Source: Winogradskya consettensis
GTDB taxonomy: Bacteria; Actinomycetota; Actinomycetes; Mycobacteriales; Micromonosporaceae
Assembly: GCF_018332715.1 (NCBI RefSeq)
Contig: NZ_BOQP01000016.1
Span: 230,011 to 294,010 of the forward strand
Length of the DNA: 64,000 nucleotides
Direction of reading: 5' to 3'
Shown: positions 1 to 8,062 of the stretch, piece by piece
How positions within the stretch are numbered: the stretch's first letter is position 1
Layout of the letters: each line of letters opens with the position of its first letter
The notes under the pieces: model-generated
Seen by the model: the letters and a program-made list of their open reading frames with translations, nothing else
Databases searched by the model: none
What the model was told of the DNA's origin: nothing
Program-made: the position numbers and the translations under genes

Positions 1-105
1 ATGAACGCCGAGGGCGACTGGCCCGACATCTTCTGGGAGTACGCCGACCAGCTGGCCGCCGGCAAGATGCCCAAGGGCTACGAGAGCGGCCTCGGCTGCG
101 AGTAG
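1..105 (+). CDS. 3' end of an unidentified protein (partial)
   Basis: An open frame enters from the left edge and ends at TAG 103-105. The visible tail reads ...DWPDIFWEYADQL...PKGYESGLGCE. The ATG at position 1 may be internal, since the frame is open to the window edge. The short acidic/aromatic C-terminus does not identify a family. It lies in the same direction as the XRE regulator that follows, separated by a hairpin, so it is probably a separate transcription unit. Confidence 0.5.
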   Translation: MNAEGDWPDIFWEYADQLAAGKMPKGYESGLGCE

Positions 106-110
106 GGGGT

Positions 111-141
111 GTGCCAGGGCCCCCTCACGGTGCCCTGGCAC
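111..141. terminator. Perfect 10-bp inverted repeat after the first gene
   Basis: Arms GTGCCAGGGC (111-120) and GCCCTGGCAC (132-141) pair perfectly around an 11-nt loop. The repeat begins 6 nt after the stop codon of the upstream gene and there is no T-run, as is common for actinobacterial terminators. It also lies only 17 nt before the XRE start codon, so an operator role is the alternative. Confidence 0.5.
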
Positions 142-157
142 GGCCTACCGTGGGGGT

Positions 158-988
158 ATGAGCGACGCACCGAACCTGCTGGGCGATTTCCTGCGCGCGC
201 GCCGGGAGCTCGTCACCCCCGATGACGCGGGCATTCCCGTGCTCGGGGTGCGCCGGGTGCCCGGTCTGCGCCGCGAGGAGGTCGCGATGCTGGCCGGCAT
301 CAGCGCCGACTACTACCTGCGCCTGGAGCGTGGCCGTGACCGCAACCCGTCGGTGCAGGTCCTCGAATCCCTGGCCCGGGTCCTGCGCCTCGACGATCCC
401 ATGCGCGTCTACCTGCTGAGCCTCGCCGGTGACAAACCCCGCCACCGCCCCCGCCGTCCCCGCAAGGAGACCGTCCCGCCCAGCACGGCCAAACTGGTGG
501 CGATGCTCCCGATGCCCGCGTTCGTCGAGGGCCGCTACCTCGACATCCTCGCCGCCAACCCGATGGCCGGGGCCCTCTCACCGCGCCTGGTCGTCGGCGC
601 CAACCGGCTGCGGGACGTCTTCCTCGACCCCGGCGAGCAGGATCTCTTCTTCCCCCACTGGGAAACGGTCACCTCCGGACTGGTCGCCAGCTTCCGCGAG
701 GCGGTCGGCACGGACACCGACGACCCCCGCTTCATCGAGCTCGTCGGCGAGCTCTCCCTGGCCAGCCCGCTCTTCCGGCAACTCTGGGCCCGCCACGACG
801 TCCGACCCCGCGGCGGCGCGGTCGCCGTTCCGTTCCACCACCCCGAGGTCGGCGAGCTCATCCTCAACCGCGAGAAGCTCCACATCGCCGGCACGGACGG
901 CATGATGCTGGTCGTCTACCACCCCGACGCCGGCACCGACGCCGCCGACAAACTCGCGATCCTCGGCTCGGCGATGCTCAGCCGTTAG
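158..988 (+). CDS. XRE-family regulator with MmyB-like ligand domain
   Basis: 276 residues. An N-terminal helix-turn-helix (about residues 8-75) contains the hallmark block RRVPGLRREEVAMLAGIS followed by YYLRLERGRDRNPS, typical of the actinobacterial MmyB-type regulators. A proline/arginine-rich linker follows near residue 90-105 (RHRPRRPRK). The C-terminal half (about 110-270) matches the MmyB-like PAS-like ligand-binding domain, with ILAANPMAGALSPRL and the late HHPEVGEL...VVYHPD motifs. Members usually repress a neighbouring oxidoreductase gene; none is present here, and the next DNA downstream is a truncated HxlR gene. The length is normal for the family. Start ATG 158 follows a G-rich stretch (GGGGGT). 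Confidence 0.85.
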   Translation: MSDAPNLLGDFLRARRELVTPDDAGIPVLGVRRVPGLRREEVAMLAGISADYYLRLERGRDRNPSVQVLESLARVLRLDDPMRVYLLSLAGDKPRHRPRRPRKETVPPSTAKLVAMLPMPAFVEGRYLDILAANPMAGALSPRLVVGANRLRDVFLDPGEQDLFFPHWETVTSGLVASFREAVGTDTDDPRFIELVGELSLASPLFRQLWARHDVRPRGGAVAVPFHHPEVGELILNREKLHIAGTDGMMLVVYHPDAGTDAADKLAILGSAMLSR

Positions 989-1019
989 CGTGGACGCCGC
1001 GTTCCACGGCGGCGTGACC

Positions 1020-1333
1020 ACCATCCACCAGTCGCGCAGGCGCACCGGCACCGCCTCGAAGCGGAACTGGATCACCGTCCGCCCGGACGGCACGGCGGAG
1101 TGGTCGACGCGGCGGTGCATGTCCCACAGGAGCAGCTTCGGGTCGAGGTCCGCGTCGCCGAGGGTGCCCATCCAGCGGGTGCCCCAGACGCCGAGCGCCA
1201 TCACGATCGGCTCCAGCTCGCGACCGGCGGGCGTCAGCAGATAGTGAACCTCCGAGCCGGCCGGACGGCGGATCACCACACCGGCCGTGGCCAGCTTGGC
1301 CACCGGGCAGAACTGCTGGTAGGTCACTCCCAT
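1020..1333 (-). pseudogene. HxlR-family regulator, internally deleted and 3'-truncated
   Basis: Reading leftwards from ATG 1333, MGVTYQQFCPVAKL is the normal start of an actinobacterial HxlR regulator. It then jumps directly to ATAGVVIRRPAGSEVHYL, the third helix/wing. The roughly 50-60 residues carrying the core of the winged helix (normally ...ERWTLLVVREL...) are missing in frame. The following LTPAGRELEPIVMALGVWG and DLDPKLLLWDMHRRVD blocks are intact. After about RDWWMVVTPP family similarity stops and the frame runs into the antisense of the XRE gene, so the C-terminal SCP2-like part is also lost. It cannot make a working DNA-binding domain. It is divergent from a methyltransferase that is damaged in the same way. 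Confidence 0.7.
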
Positions 1334-1367
1334 ACCGAGCACGGTAGGCGCGCCACCCGATCGGGGG

Positions 1368-1388
1368 CCAGTACACATCCTGTACTGG
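1368..1388. promoter_or_regulatory. Candidate HxlR operator (8-bp dyad)
   Basis: A perfect inverted repeat, CCAGTACA at 1368-1375 and TGTACTGG at 1381-1388, is separated by 5 nt. It sits between the divergent HxlR remnant (starts 1333) and methyltransferase (starts 1423). GTAC-centred dyads in such divergent regions are typical of HxlR-type operators. The regulator itself is broken, so the site would now be orphaned unless a paralogue uses it. Confidence 0.55.
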
Positions 1389-1422
1389 AGGGCTCGTCCG
1401 GGTGACTCCTACCGTCAGGCTC

Positions 1423-1998
1423 ATGACGACGGTGTGGGCACTCGGCGACTATCCATCGGTGGCGGGCGAGGTGATCCCGGCTCTCGGCCCGGTCCTCGTC
1501 GAGGCGTGCGGCGCCGGCCCGGGAATGCGGGTGCTGGACGTGGCAGCCGGCTCAGGTAACGCGGCGATCCCGGCGGCATTTACCGGTGCGGAGGTCACCG
1601 CCTCGGACGTGACACCGGAACTGCTGGACGCAGGGGCGAAGGAGGCGGCCCGGCGTGGGGTCCGGGTGCGCTGGGAGGAGGGGGACGCGCAGGCGCTGCA
1701 ACCGCCCCCGCTGTGGGGCGACCCGGCCCACGTGACGGACCTGCTCGGCGCCGGCGTCACGGAGATCGACGCGCGGCGGCAGACCCTGCGGGTGAACGCA
1801 TTCGCCACCCCGGAATCCTTCCGGGACTTCTTCAAGGCACGGTACGGCCCCACGGTCGCCACCTACCGCCGCATCGCCGGCAACCCGGAGCGGGTAGCCG
1901 CACTGGACCGGGACCTCGCCGGCCTCGCCCGCAGCCACGACCTCGGCGGCGGCGCCATGGACTGGGAATACCTGCTCCTGACCGCCACGGCCCGGTGA
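1423..1998 (+). pseudogene. Class I SAM-dependent methyltransferase with internal in-frame deletion
   Basis: 191 residues from ATG 1423, although the frame is open back to GTG 1402. The N-terminus carries the SAM-binding motif I (MRVLDVAAGSGNAAIPAA) and the acidic post-I residue (VTASDVTPELLDAG). The C-terminus (NAFATPESFRDFFKARYGPT...MDWEYLLLTA) is also typical of a known actinobacterial family of about 265-275 residues. Between EEGDAQAL and QPPPLWGDPAHV about 75-80 residues are missing without a frameshift, removing the central strands (motifs II-III) of the Rossmann fold. The reading frame survives but the product is unlikely to fold as a methyltransferase. The adjacent HxlR gene is deleted in a similar way. 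Confidence 0.7.
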
Positions 1999-2002
1999 CG
2001 GA

Positions 2003-2761
2003 TCAGGCGCGCAGGACCTTGCAGCCGGCTGTGGCCAGGGCCTCGGCGTCGGCTGGGGGGAGGCGGGTGTCGGTGAGGAGGATGTCGACCTGGGCCAAGG
2101 TGCAGACCGGGGCGAGGGCGACGTGGCCGATCTTGGAGGCGTCGGCGAGGACGATGACGCGTTTGGCGCGCTGGACGAGGACCCGGTTGACGCGGGAGCC
2201 GGCGGGGTCGTAGTTGGTGCAGCCGGCTCGGGCGTCGACGCCGTCGACGCCGACGATGGCGACGTCGAGGTTGTATTCGGCGAGGAAGGTTTCGGCGCTG
2301 GGGCCGATGACCTCCTGGCTGCTCGGGCGGACCTCCCCGCCGGCGGCGAAGACGCGCAGGCCGGGGTTGGCGAGCAGGTCGGTGGCGACGTTGAGGGCGT
2401 TGGTGACGATGGTGAGCCCCTGGCGGTCGAGCAGCCCGCGGGCGAACTCGGTGACCGTGGTGCCGCCGGTCATGCCGATGACGCGGGCGCCGTCGACGAA
2501 TTCGAGGGCGCGCTGGGCGATGCGGCGTTTCTCGGCGAGGTCCTGGGCTGATTTGAGGCTCAGCGGCAGGTCGTAGAACGAGTCGTGGGGGCGGACGCCG
2601 CCGTGCGTGCGCGTGACGAGGCGTTTGCGTTGCAGGGAGTCGATGTCGCGGCGGATCGTGGCCAGGGAGACGTCGAACTCCTCGGCGAGGGTGGCGACCT
2701 CGACCTCGCCGGAGTCGACCACGCGGGCCACGATCGCGTTGAGCCGCTGCGCACGTTGCAT
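2003..2761 (-). CDS. DeoR/GlpR-family sugar-phosphate-responsive repressor
   Basis: 252 residues. The N-terminal DeoR helix-turn-helix (about 5-58) has the signature VATLAEEFDVSLATIRRDIDSL followed by THGG. The C-terminal phosphosugar-sensing domain (about 75-235) shows GMTGGTTVTEFA, VTNALNVA and AIVGVDGVDARAGCTNYDP, as in GlpR/AgaR proteins that bind sugar phosphates. It is divergent from the ABC importer and AgaS-like isomerase at 2952-7085, so it most likely represses that operon until a phosphorylated sugar accumulates. Two matching operator-like sites lie in the shared intergenic region. Length and motifs are intact. Confidence 0.9.
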   Translation of the reverse strand: MQRAQRLNAIVARVVDSGEVEVATLAEEFDVSLATIRRDIDSLQRKRLVTRTHGGVRPHDSFYDLPLSLKSAQDLAEKRRIAQRALEFVDGARVIGMTGGTTVTEFARGLLDRQGLTIVTNALNVATDLLANPGLRVFAAGGEVRPSSQEVIGPSAETFLAEYNLDVAIVGVDGVDARAGCTNYDPAGSRVNRVLVQRAKRVIVLADASKIGHVALAPVCTLAQVDILLTDTRLPPADAEALATAGCKVLRA

Positions 2762-2789
2762 GCCGAGACTTTACGAACACGCGACACGA

Positions 2790-2811
2790 TTGCGCAAACG
2801 CGCAGTTTTAC
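2790..2811. promoter_or_regulatory. Candidate DeoR operator 1
   Basis: The palindrome TTGCGCAA (2790-2797) is followed after exactly 7 nt by GTTTTAC (2805-2811). The arrangement is repeated 39 bp downstream, which argues against chance. It lies just upstream of the DeoR start codon and may mediate autoregulation. Confidence 0.5.
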
Positions 2812-2828
2812 GGGAGCTGGGTGATTGC

Positions 2829-2850
2829 TTGCGCAACATCTTTGTAAAAC
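2829..2850. promoter_or_regulatory. Candidate DeoR operator 2
   Basis: A second TTGCGCAA (2829-2836) is followed after 7 nt by GTAAAAC (2844-2850), the reverse complement of the GTTTTAC of site 1. A TTGACA hexamer at 2855-2860 begins 4 nt later and may be the -35 box of the importer promoter, although no convincing -10 was found. The site is placed to block importer transcription. Confidence 0.5.
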
Positions 2851-2951
2851 AGGCTTGACATGGGACTTTGAGCAGCCGCAGGGTGTGTCGGACGAGCAAC
2901 CAGCGTGCGTGAGAAGTGAGCGAACACGCACAAGCGAAAGTAGGTCGCCGC

Positions 2952-4280
2952 ATGGCACTGCCCCGGTTGATGACAATCCCGACCGCCGCCCTGGGGGTTG
3001 CCGGCCTGCTGGCCGCGTGCGGCGGGAACGGCTCGGACACCAAGACGCCCACCGCGGGCCCGACCACCGGCGTGACCATCTCGGTCGTGCTCGCCACCGA
3101 TCCGCCGCCGCAGGCCGCGCTCGACGCGTTCACGAAGCAGACCGGGATCACGGTCAAGTGGACGAACGTCGACTGGGACAGCCTGCAGACGAAGATCACC
3201 GCGGCGGTGACCGCCAAGACGTACTTCGCGGACGCGACCGACGTCGACTGGTCCCGGGTCGGCCAGCTGTCGAAGCTCAACGCGTTCTACCCGATGGACG
3301 AGCTGATGGACACCAAGTCCCTCGAGGCGGACATGCCGCAGCTGACGTCGTTCACGGCGGGCGGGCACGTGGTCGGCGTACCCTATGACGCCTCTTTCAG
3401 CGTGACCACCGTGAACAAGAAGATGTTCACACAGGCCGGGGTGGCATTGCCGAAGACGCTGGACGAGTACACGGCGGCCCTGAAGACGCTGAAGAGCAAG
3501 GGGACCGTGCAGTACCCGCTGAACATCCCGTTCGCTGCGGCGGAGGGCCTGTCGACGTACTGGTACCAGACGACCGCCGCCTTCGGGGGCACCGTGCTGG
3601 ACGACAAGTACAAGCCGGCGTTCACCGACCCCGCCTCGCCCGGTTACAAGGCCGCCGCGTGGATGGTCGACGCGATGAAGCAGGGCCTGGTGCCGCCGGG
3701 CAACATCAACGTGACCGACACCCAGGGCCAGCAGACGCTGATGGCCAAGGGGCAGGTCGCCAGCGTGTTCAGCGACTACTCGGGCATGGTCGGCAGCCTC
3801 TACAACGTGCCGAAGTCGTCCACCGTGGCCAATCAGGTCGCCTACCTGCCGACACCCGGCGTGACCGGCCCGGGAAAGAACAACTCCAACCCGGACGGTA
3901 TCGGCGTGCCGCGCACGGCCAAGTACGCGCAGGCCGCGGCCCTGTTCATCAAGTGGTTCACCGACGCCGACAACCAGGCCGACTTCGCCGGTCTCAGCGG
4001 ACCGGACAAGGCGATGCCCGGGTACGCGCTGCCGTCGCACGTCTCGGCCGTGCAGAAGCTCGCCGACAAGGGCAGCCTGATCGGCGGCAAGGACCTGGCG
4101 ACCATGCTGCAGACCTCGTCGCAGCCGATCTTCCCGGGCGGCGCGCCCTCCTGGTACCCGCAGTTCTCGCAGGCCGTCTACACCAACCTGCACTCGGCGG
4201 CGACCGGCTCGGTGACCGTCGAGCAGGCCCTGAAGAAGATCGGCGACACGGCCGACCAGCTCTCGGCGAGCGGTTCATGA
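2952..4280 (+). CDS. ABC importer sugar-binding lipoprotein
   Basis: 442 residues from ATG 2952. A signal peptide ends in a lipobox LLAAC with Cys23, so the protein should be tethered to the outer face of the membrane. The mature part is a type 1 solute-binding fold (SBP_bac_1, MalE/UgpB-like) of typical length: GVTISVVLATDPPPQAAL near the start, VGVPYDASFSVTTVNKKMF and the C-terminal VEQALKKIGDTAD helix. A GTG at 2916 in the same frame would put 12 extra residues before the signal peptide, so ATG 2952 is preferred. Its stop overlaps the start of the first permease by 4 nt (ATGA). The regulator and isomerase partners suggest an amino sugar or related ketose/aldose ligand. Confidence 0.88.
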   Translation: MALPRLMTIPTAALGVAGLLAACGGNGSDTKTPTAGPTTGVTISVVLATDPPPQAALDAFTKQTGITVKWTNVDWDSLQTKITAAVTAKTYFADATDVDWSRVGQLSKLNAFYPMDELMDTKSLEADMPQLTSFTAGGHVVGVPYDASFSVTTVNKKMFTQAGVALPKTLDEYTAALKTLKSKGTVQYPLNIPFAAAEGLSTYWYQTTAAFGGTVLDDKYKPAFTDPASPGYKAAAWMVDAMKQGLVPPGNINVTDTQGQQTLMAKGQVASVFSDYSGMVGSLYNVPKSSTVANQVAYLPTPGVTGPGKNNSNPDGIGVPRTAKYAQAAALFIKWFTDADNQADFAGLSGPDKAMPGYALPSHVSAVQKLADKGSLIGGKDLATMLQTSSQPIFPGGAPSWYPQFSQAVYTNLHSAATGSVTVEQALKKIGDTADQLSASGS

Positions 4281-5173
4281 CCGCAGGCACCGTGGCCGCC
4301 CGTCGCCGCCGGCCCGACCTGCTGCCGTACCTCCTGGTTGCCCCGCTCGCCCTCGTGATTGTCGGGCTGGCCGTCGTGCCGGCGGTGTACTCGCTGGTCC
4401 AGGCGTTCTTCCGGGTGCAGCCCCTCGACCCGCCGACCCGGTTCAACGGGTTCGACAACTTCCGGTCGCTGGCTCACAACTCGGCGGTGCTCGGCAGCCT
4501 GGGCAACACCATCGCGTACACCGTGATAGGCATGGCCCTGACGACCGTGCTCGGCATCGGCATGGCGCTCGCGTTGCAGCAGCGGTTCCGCGGCCGGTCC
4601 ATCGTGATCGCCGTGCTGATCCTGCCGTGGGCGCTGCCGGGCGTGGTCGAGGGCATCGTCTGGAGCGGCATCTGGGACGCCAACGTGGGCCTTTTCAACA
4701 GCGCCCTGACGTCGTTTCACCTGGTCGACCAGTATCAGGTCTTCCTCGGCAGCAACCGCTGGCTGACCATCCTGCTCATCGAGATCGTGCAGGTCTGGCA
4801 GATCACCCCGCTCTCGGCACTGCTGGTGCTGGCCGCGCTGCAGAACATCCCGGACGAGTTGTACGAGGCGTCCGCGCTGGACGGCTGCTCGGCGTGGAGC
4901 CGCTTCGTGCGGATCACGCTGCCACTGGCCCGTCCGGGCATCGCGGTCGCCATGGTCCAGGCGCTGATCCTGACGCTCAACGTCTTCGACCAGCCGTACG
5001 TGCTGAACGGGGCGGCCGAGACCGGGGCGTCGCTGACGATGCAGACCTACTTCATCAGTTTCCAGAACCTGGACTTCGGCGCCGGGTACGCGTTGTCGTT
5101 GCTGATCACGCTCGCCACGCTGCTGCTCTCCTGGGTCGTGGTGCGGCTGGTCTACCGGAAGGTGGAGTTCTGA
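4277..5173 (+). CDS. ABC sugar importer permease, MalF/UgpA type
   Basis: 298 residues. Start ATG 4277 overlaps the stop of the lipoprotein gene (ATGA). There are six predicted membrane helices, the first at LLPYLLVAPLALVIVGLAVVPAVYSLV. The EAA loop that contacts the ATPase reads EASALDGCSAWSRFVRITLP near residue 200, matching the family pattern EAA-x3-G-x9-I-x-LP. The frame is open further upstream, but those codons lie inside the lipoprotein gene. No ATP-binding subunit is encoded in this cluster, so a shared MsiK-like ATPase elsewhere is expected, as is common in actinobacteria. Confidence 0.9.
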   Translation: MTAGTVAARRRRPDLLPYLLVAPLALVIVGLAVVPAVYSLVQAFFRVQPLDPPTRFNGFDNFRSLAHNSAVLGSLGNTIAYTVIGMALTTVLGIGMALALQQRFRGRSIVIAVLILPWALPGVVEGIVWSGIWDANVGLFNSALTSFHLVDQYQVFLGSNRWLTILLIEIVQVWQITPLSALLVLAALQNIPDELYEASALDGCSAWSRFVRITLPLARPGIAVAMVQALILTLNVFDQPYVLNGAAETGASLTMQTYFISFQNLDFGAGYALSLLITLATLLLSWVVVRLVYRKVEF

Positions 5174-6024
5174 TGGCCCGGCGAGCTCTGATGACCAGCC
5201 GGCATCCCGTGCGCTGGTTCGGCGTGGCGTTCATCCTGCTGTGGTCGCTGTTCCCGCTCTACTGGGTGGTGAACGTCAGCTTCCAGACCGACGCCGAGGT
5301 GGGCAGCAAACCGGCCCACTACCTGCCACCGCACCCGACCCTCGCCAATTACAAGGCGCTGCTGTCCGGTGCCGGTGACATTCCGGACCAGGTGCGGCAG
5401 GGTACGTTCAACATCGTCGTCGAGTGCACGGTGTCGACGGTGATCACGGTGGTGGTGGCGACGCTGGCGGCCTACGCGTTCGCCCGCATGACGTTCCGGG
5501 GACGCGATCTGCTGTTCTACGGCGTGCTCGCGACCATGGCGCTGCCTGCCTACGCCACCCTGATCCCGCTCTACCGGCTGATGAGCACCGCCGGGCTCGT
5601 CAACACGTACACCGGCATCATCCTGGTCTATGTCTCCGGATTCCTGCCGCTGGCCACCTGGATCATGCACAACTACATGGTGTCCCTGCCCGTGGCGCTG
5701 GAGGAGGCCGCGAGCGTCGACGGGGCGAGCCGCATGCAGGTGCTGACCCGGATCGTGCTCCCACTGGCGATGCCCGGCGTCGTGTCCACCGCGATCATCA
5801 CGTTCCTGTTCGCGTGGGGCCAGTTCCTGTTCCCACTGGTGCTGTCCAGCGACATCTCGACGCAGCCCCTCACTGTCGTCATCACCGCGCTGCAGGGCCG
5901 GCACGAGGTTCCGTACGCGCTCCTGAGCGCTGCCGGGGTACTCGCCATCACCGTGCCCGCCGCCATCGCGGTCGCCCTCAACCGTTACGTCGTCAACGGC
6001 CTGCTGGCCGGGAGTGTGAAATGA
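5173..6024 (+). CDS. ABC sugar importer permease, MalG type
   Basis: 283 residues. ATG 5173 shares one base with the preceding stop (TGATG), so translation is coupled. The first membrane helix is FGVAFILLWSLFPLYWVVNVSF, followed by the large exposed loop typical of MalG (TDAEVGSKPAHYLPPHPTLANYKALL). The EAA loop EEAASVDGASRMQVLTRIVL lies near residue 180, and the protein ends with a final helix before LNRYVVNGLLAGSVK. It pairs with the MalF-type permease as a heterodimeric channel for the sugar delivered by the lipoprotein. Confidence 0.9.
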   Translation: MARRALMTSRHPVRWFGVAFILLWSLFPLYWVVNVSFQTDAEVGSKPAHYLPPHPTLANYKALLSGAGDIPDQVRQGTFNIVVECTVSTVITVVVATLAAYAFARMTFRGRDLLFYGVLATMALPAYATLIPLYRLMSTAGLVNTYTGIILVYVSGFLPLATWIMHNYMVSLPVALEEAASVDGASRMQVLTRIVLPLAMPGVVSTAIITFLFAWGQFLFPLVLSSDISTQPLTVVITALQGRHEVPYALLSAAGVLAITVPAAIAVALNRYVVNGLLAGSVK

Positions 6025-7085
6025 CATCGAATCTCATCGAGCCCGCCACCGCCCGGGAGATCGCGCAGCAGCCCGCCCTGTGGCAGGACGTCGCCCGGCA
6101 CGTCACCGAGCGCCGCCCGACCACGAGTGCGTTCCTCGACCCGATCCTGAGCGACCCCCGGGCCCGGATCATCCTCACCGGCGCGGGCACCTCCGCGTTC
6201 ATCGGCCAGGTGCTGGCCACCCACCTGGAACACACCCTCGGCCGCCGGGTCGAGGCGATCGCCACCACGGACCTCGTCGCCGCACCCTGCGACTACCTGA
6301 GCGGCGACGCCCCCACCCTGCTGGTGTCCTTCGCGCGCTCCGGTGACAGCCCGGAGAGCGTCGCGGCGGCCGACCTCGCCGACCGCTTCCTGGAGGACCC
6401 GTACCACCTGATCATCACCTGCAACGCCGACGGCGCGCTCGCCACCGCACGCGCCGGGAAGCCGGGCTCGCTGGTGCTGACCATGCCGTCCGCCTCGAAC
6501 GACACCGGCTTCGCGATGACGTCGAGCTTCACCTGCATGCTGCTGACGGCCCGGCTCACGCTGGGAGCGCCGGTCTCTTCGGCAGTTCTGGACGGGCTGG
6601 TCGACGCTGCTTCCCGGGCGCTCGAGGAGACTCCCACGTGGGCGGGCGAGCTGGCCCGGCGCGGCTTCGACCGGATCGTGCACCTGGGCAGCGGTGCGCT
6701 GCAGGGCATGGCCCGCGAGGCCGCGCTGAAGATGCTCGAGCTCACTGCCGGGCAGGTGGGTACGTGGTTCGACTCGCCGCTCGGCTTCCGGCACGGCCCG
6801 AAATCGGTGCTCACCGACCGTACGCTCATCGTGGTCCACACCTCGGGCGACCCGTACACGAGGCAGTACGACGACGACATCATCGCCGAGCTGGCCGGGC
6901 ACGAGGTGGTCGTCCTGTCTGCCTTGCCGGACGGCGACGACACCCTGCGGGCCCTCGCCTACGCGGTCCCGTGCCAGATCATGGCGCTGGAGTTCTCCCT
7001 CGCCCTCGGCCTCACCCCGGACAACCCGTTCCCCCAGGGCCAGGTCACCCGCGTCGTCTCCGGAGTGCGCATCCACCCCGTCTAA
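6021..7085 (+). CDS. SIS-domain sugar-phosphate isomerase, AgaS/GlmS-like
   Basis: 354 residues. ATG 6021 overlaps the permease stop by 4 nt. It has two SIS domains (about 45-180 and 210-345). The first contains IILTGAGTSAFIGQVLA and LLVSFARSGDSPES, where the serine run contacts phosphate. The second contains HLGSGALQGMAREAALKMLELTAG and the GlmS-like SPLGFRHGPKSVL. There is no glutaminase domain, so this is an AgaS-type ketose/aldose or amino-sugar-6-phosphate isomerase/deaminase rather than GlmS. In this operon it would act on the imported sugar after phosphorylation. No kinase or deacetylase gene is adjacent. Confidence 0.85.
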   Translation: MTSNLIEPATAREIAQQPALWQDVARHVTERRPTTSAFLDPILSDPRARIILTGAGTSAFIGQVLATHLEHTLGRRVEAIATTDLVAAPCDYLSGDAPTLLVSFARSGDSPESVAAADLADRFLEDPYHLIITCNADGALATARAGKPGSLVLTMPSASNDTGFAMTSSFTCMLLTARLTLGAPVSSAVLDGLVDAASRALEETPTWAGELARRGFDRIVHLGSGALQGMAREAALKMLELTAGQVGTWFDSPLGFRHGPKSVLTDRTLIVVHTSGDPYTRQYDDDIIAELAGHEVVVLSALPDGDDTLRALAYAVPCQIMALEFSLALGLTPDNPFPQGQVTRVVSGVRIHPV

Positions 7086-7747
7086 CGAAACGCCAGGGAC
7101 AACTGGTCGATCAGCTCGGTGCTGGTCGACCAGTCGTCCCGCGCACCGAACGCCACCCGGTCGGCCAGTGGCGCGTCGGGGGCTGCGCGCCGCGACCCGA
7201 CGTAGGCGACGAGCTCAGCCACACTCTCCTGCCCGGCCGGGGTGAGCACCCGCGGGGCCACCCAGTCCCGGACCAGGGGCAGCGACAGCAGCAACATCGC
7301 GGCCACCACGAAGAACGCCACCGGCGGCGCCCAGTCGGGAGCGCCGCCCAGGGCCAGCACGACCGGCAGCACCGCCACACCGAAGAACGCGGCCCCGCCC
7401 ACCACGAGCAGGCGCGGAACCGACCGCTCCGCACGCCACAGGCCCGCCTCCCAGGTCCTCCGCGTCGCCGCCCGCAGCAGCACTCCGGAGGTCCTGGTGT
7501 GCTGACCGGGCCGGAGCAGCAACGATTTCTGGCCGCCGGGCAGCAGCGCACCCAGCACAGCAGTCGCAGCCTCACCGGCGGCGGGCACCTCGCCCACCTC
7601 CACCAGCACCCCGCCGTCCGCGTGGCCCAACGTCAGCACCCCGTGCTCCGCGAGCTCCACCAGCTGCGCCAGCAATGGCCGCTGAGTGCCACCGAGCGGA
7701 TACCCGGCAATCTCAGCAAGCCATTCGTCAGCAATGCGGTCACGCAT
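7082..7747 (-). CDS. Membrane protein of unknown function
   Basis: 221 residues. The N-terminal 95 residues look cytoplasmic and winged-helix-like (LLAQLVELAEHGVLTLGH). A hydrophobic pair follows around residues 110-165 (LLVVGGAAFFGVAVLPVVLAL and PPVAFFVVAAMLLLSLPLV). A soluble tail ends ...ELIDQLSLAFR. The arrangement resembles actinobacterial TIGR04222/DUF2207-type membrane proteins, but no diagnostic motif allows assignment. Its stop (7082-7084) overlaps that of the convergent isomerase (7083-7085), leaving no room for a terminator between them. Confidence 0.6.
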   Translation of the reverse strand: MRDRIADEWLAEIAGYPLGGTQRPLLAQLVELAEHGVLTLGHADGGVLVEVGEVPAAGEAATAVLGALLPGGQKSLLLRPGQHTRTSGVLLRAATRRTWEAGLWRAERSVPRLLVVGGAAFFGVAVLPVVLALGGAPDWAPPVAFFVVAAMLLLSLPLVRDWVAPRVLTPAGQESVAELVAYVGSRRAAPDAPLADRVAFGARDDWSTSTELIDQLSLAFR

Positions 7748-8062
7748 GCGCGCAAGCGTAGTACGGCAGGCGATACCGCGGGCCCCCAGAGGATGAGACT
7801 GTGCATTCTCGATCCGCCCGGTCGCGCTGATGTACTGATCTGGCCGACGATCCGCTCAGCGAGGTCGTCACTGAGCCCGCCGAGCTATTCCGCGTAAGGG
7901 TCTGCGTGCTTTCAGTTACTGCCCAGAGCGGGCGCCGGCATGACAATCGTCGCCTTCCGAGCTGCCTCCACCGCCTGGCGTATGCCTAAATAATCGCTAT
8001 TTGTCAATCGCATCAGTGTGATCCCTCTCAACCCCGTAATGGCACGCCCAGCCCTTCCGATC
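7748..8062. other. Intergenic stretch without a recognisable gene
   Basis: About 315 bases between the membrane protein and the next small gene. Short frames are present on both strands but none has a family signature or a convincing ribosome binding site. Base composition drops noticeably around 7985-8110 (TAAATAATCGC and neighbours), unlike the rest of the window, which suggests an insertion-prone or acquired patch next to the IS element. Confidence 0.4.

Noticed and set aside
1449..1938. Antisense frames opposite the methyltransferase
   Set aside because: They lack motifs; the plus strand carries recognisable, though deleted, methyltransferase sequence.
2855..2883. A complete sigma-70 promoter for the sugar importer using TTGACA at 2855
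   Set aside because: The hexamer is good but no acceptable -10 box occurs at 16-18 nt, so only the operators and the hexamer were noted.
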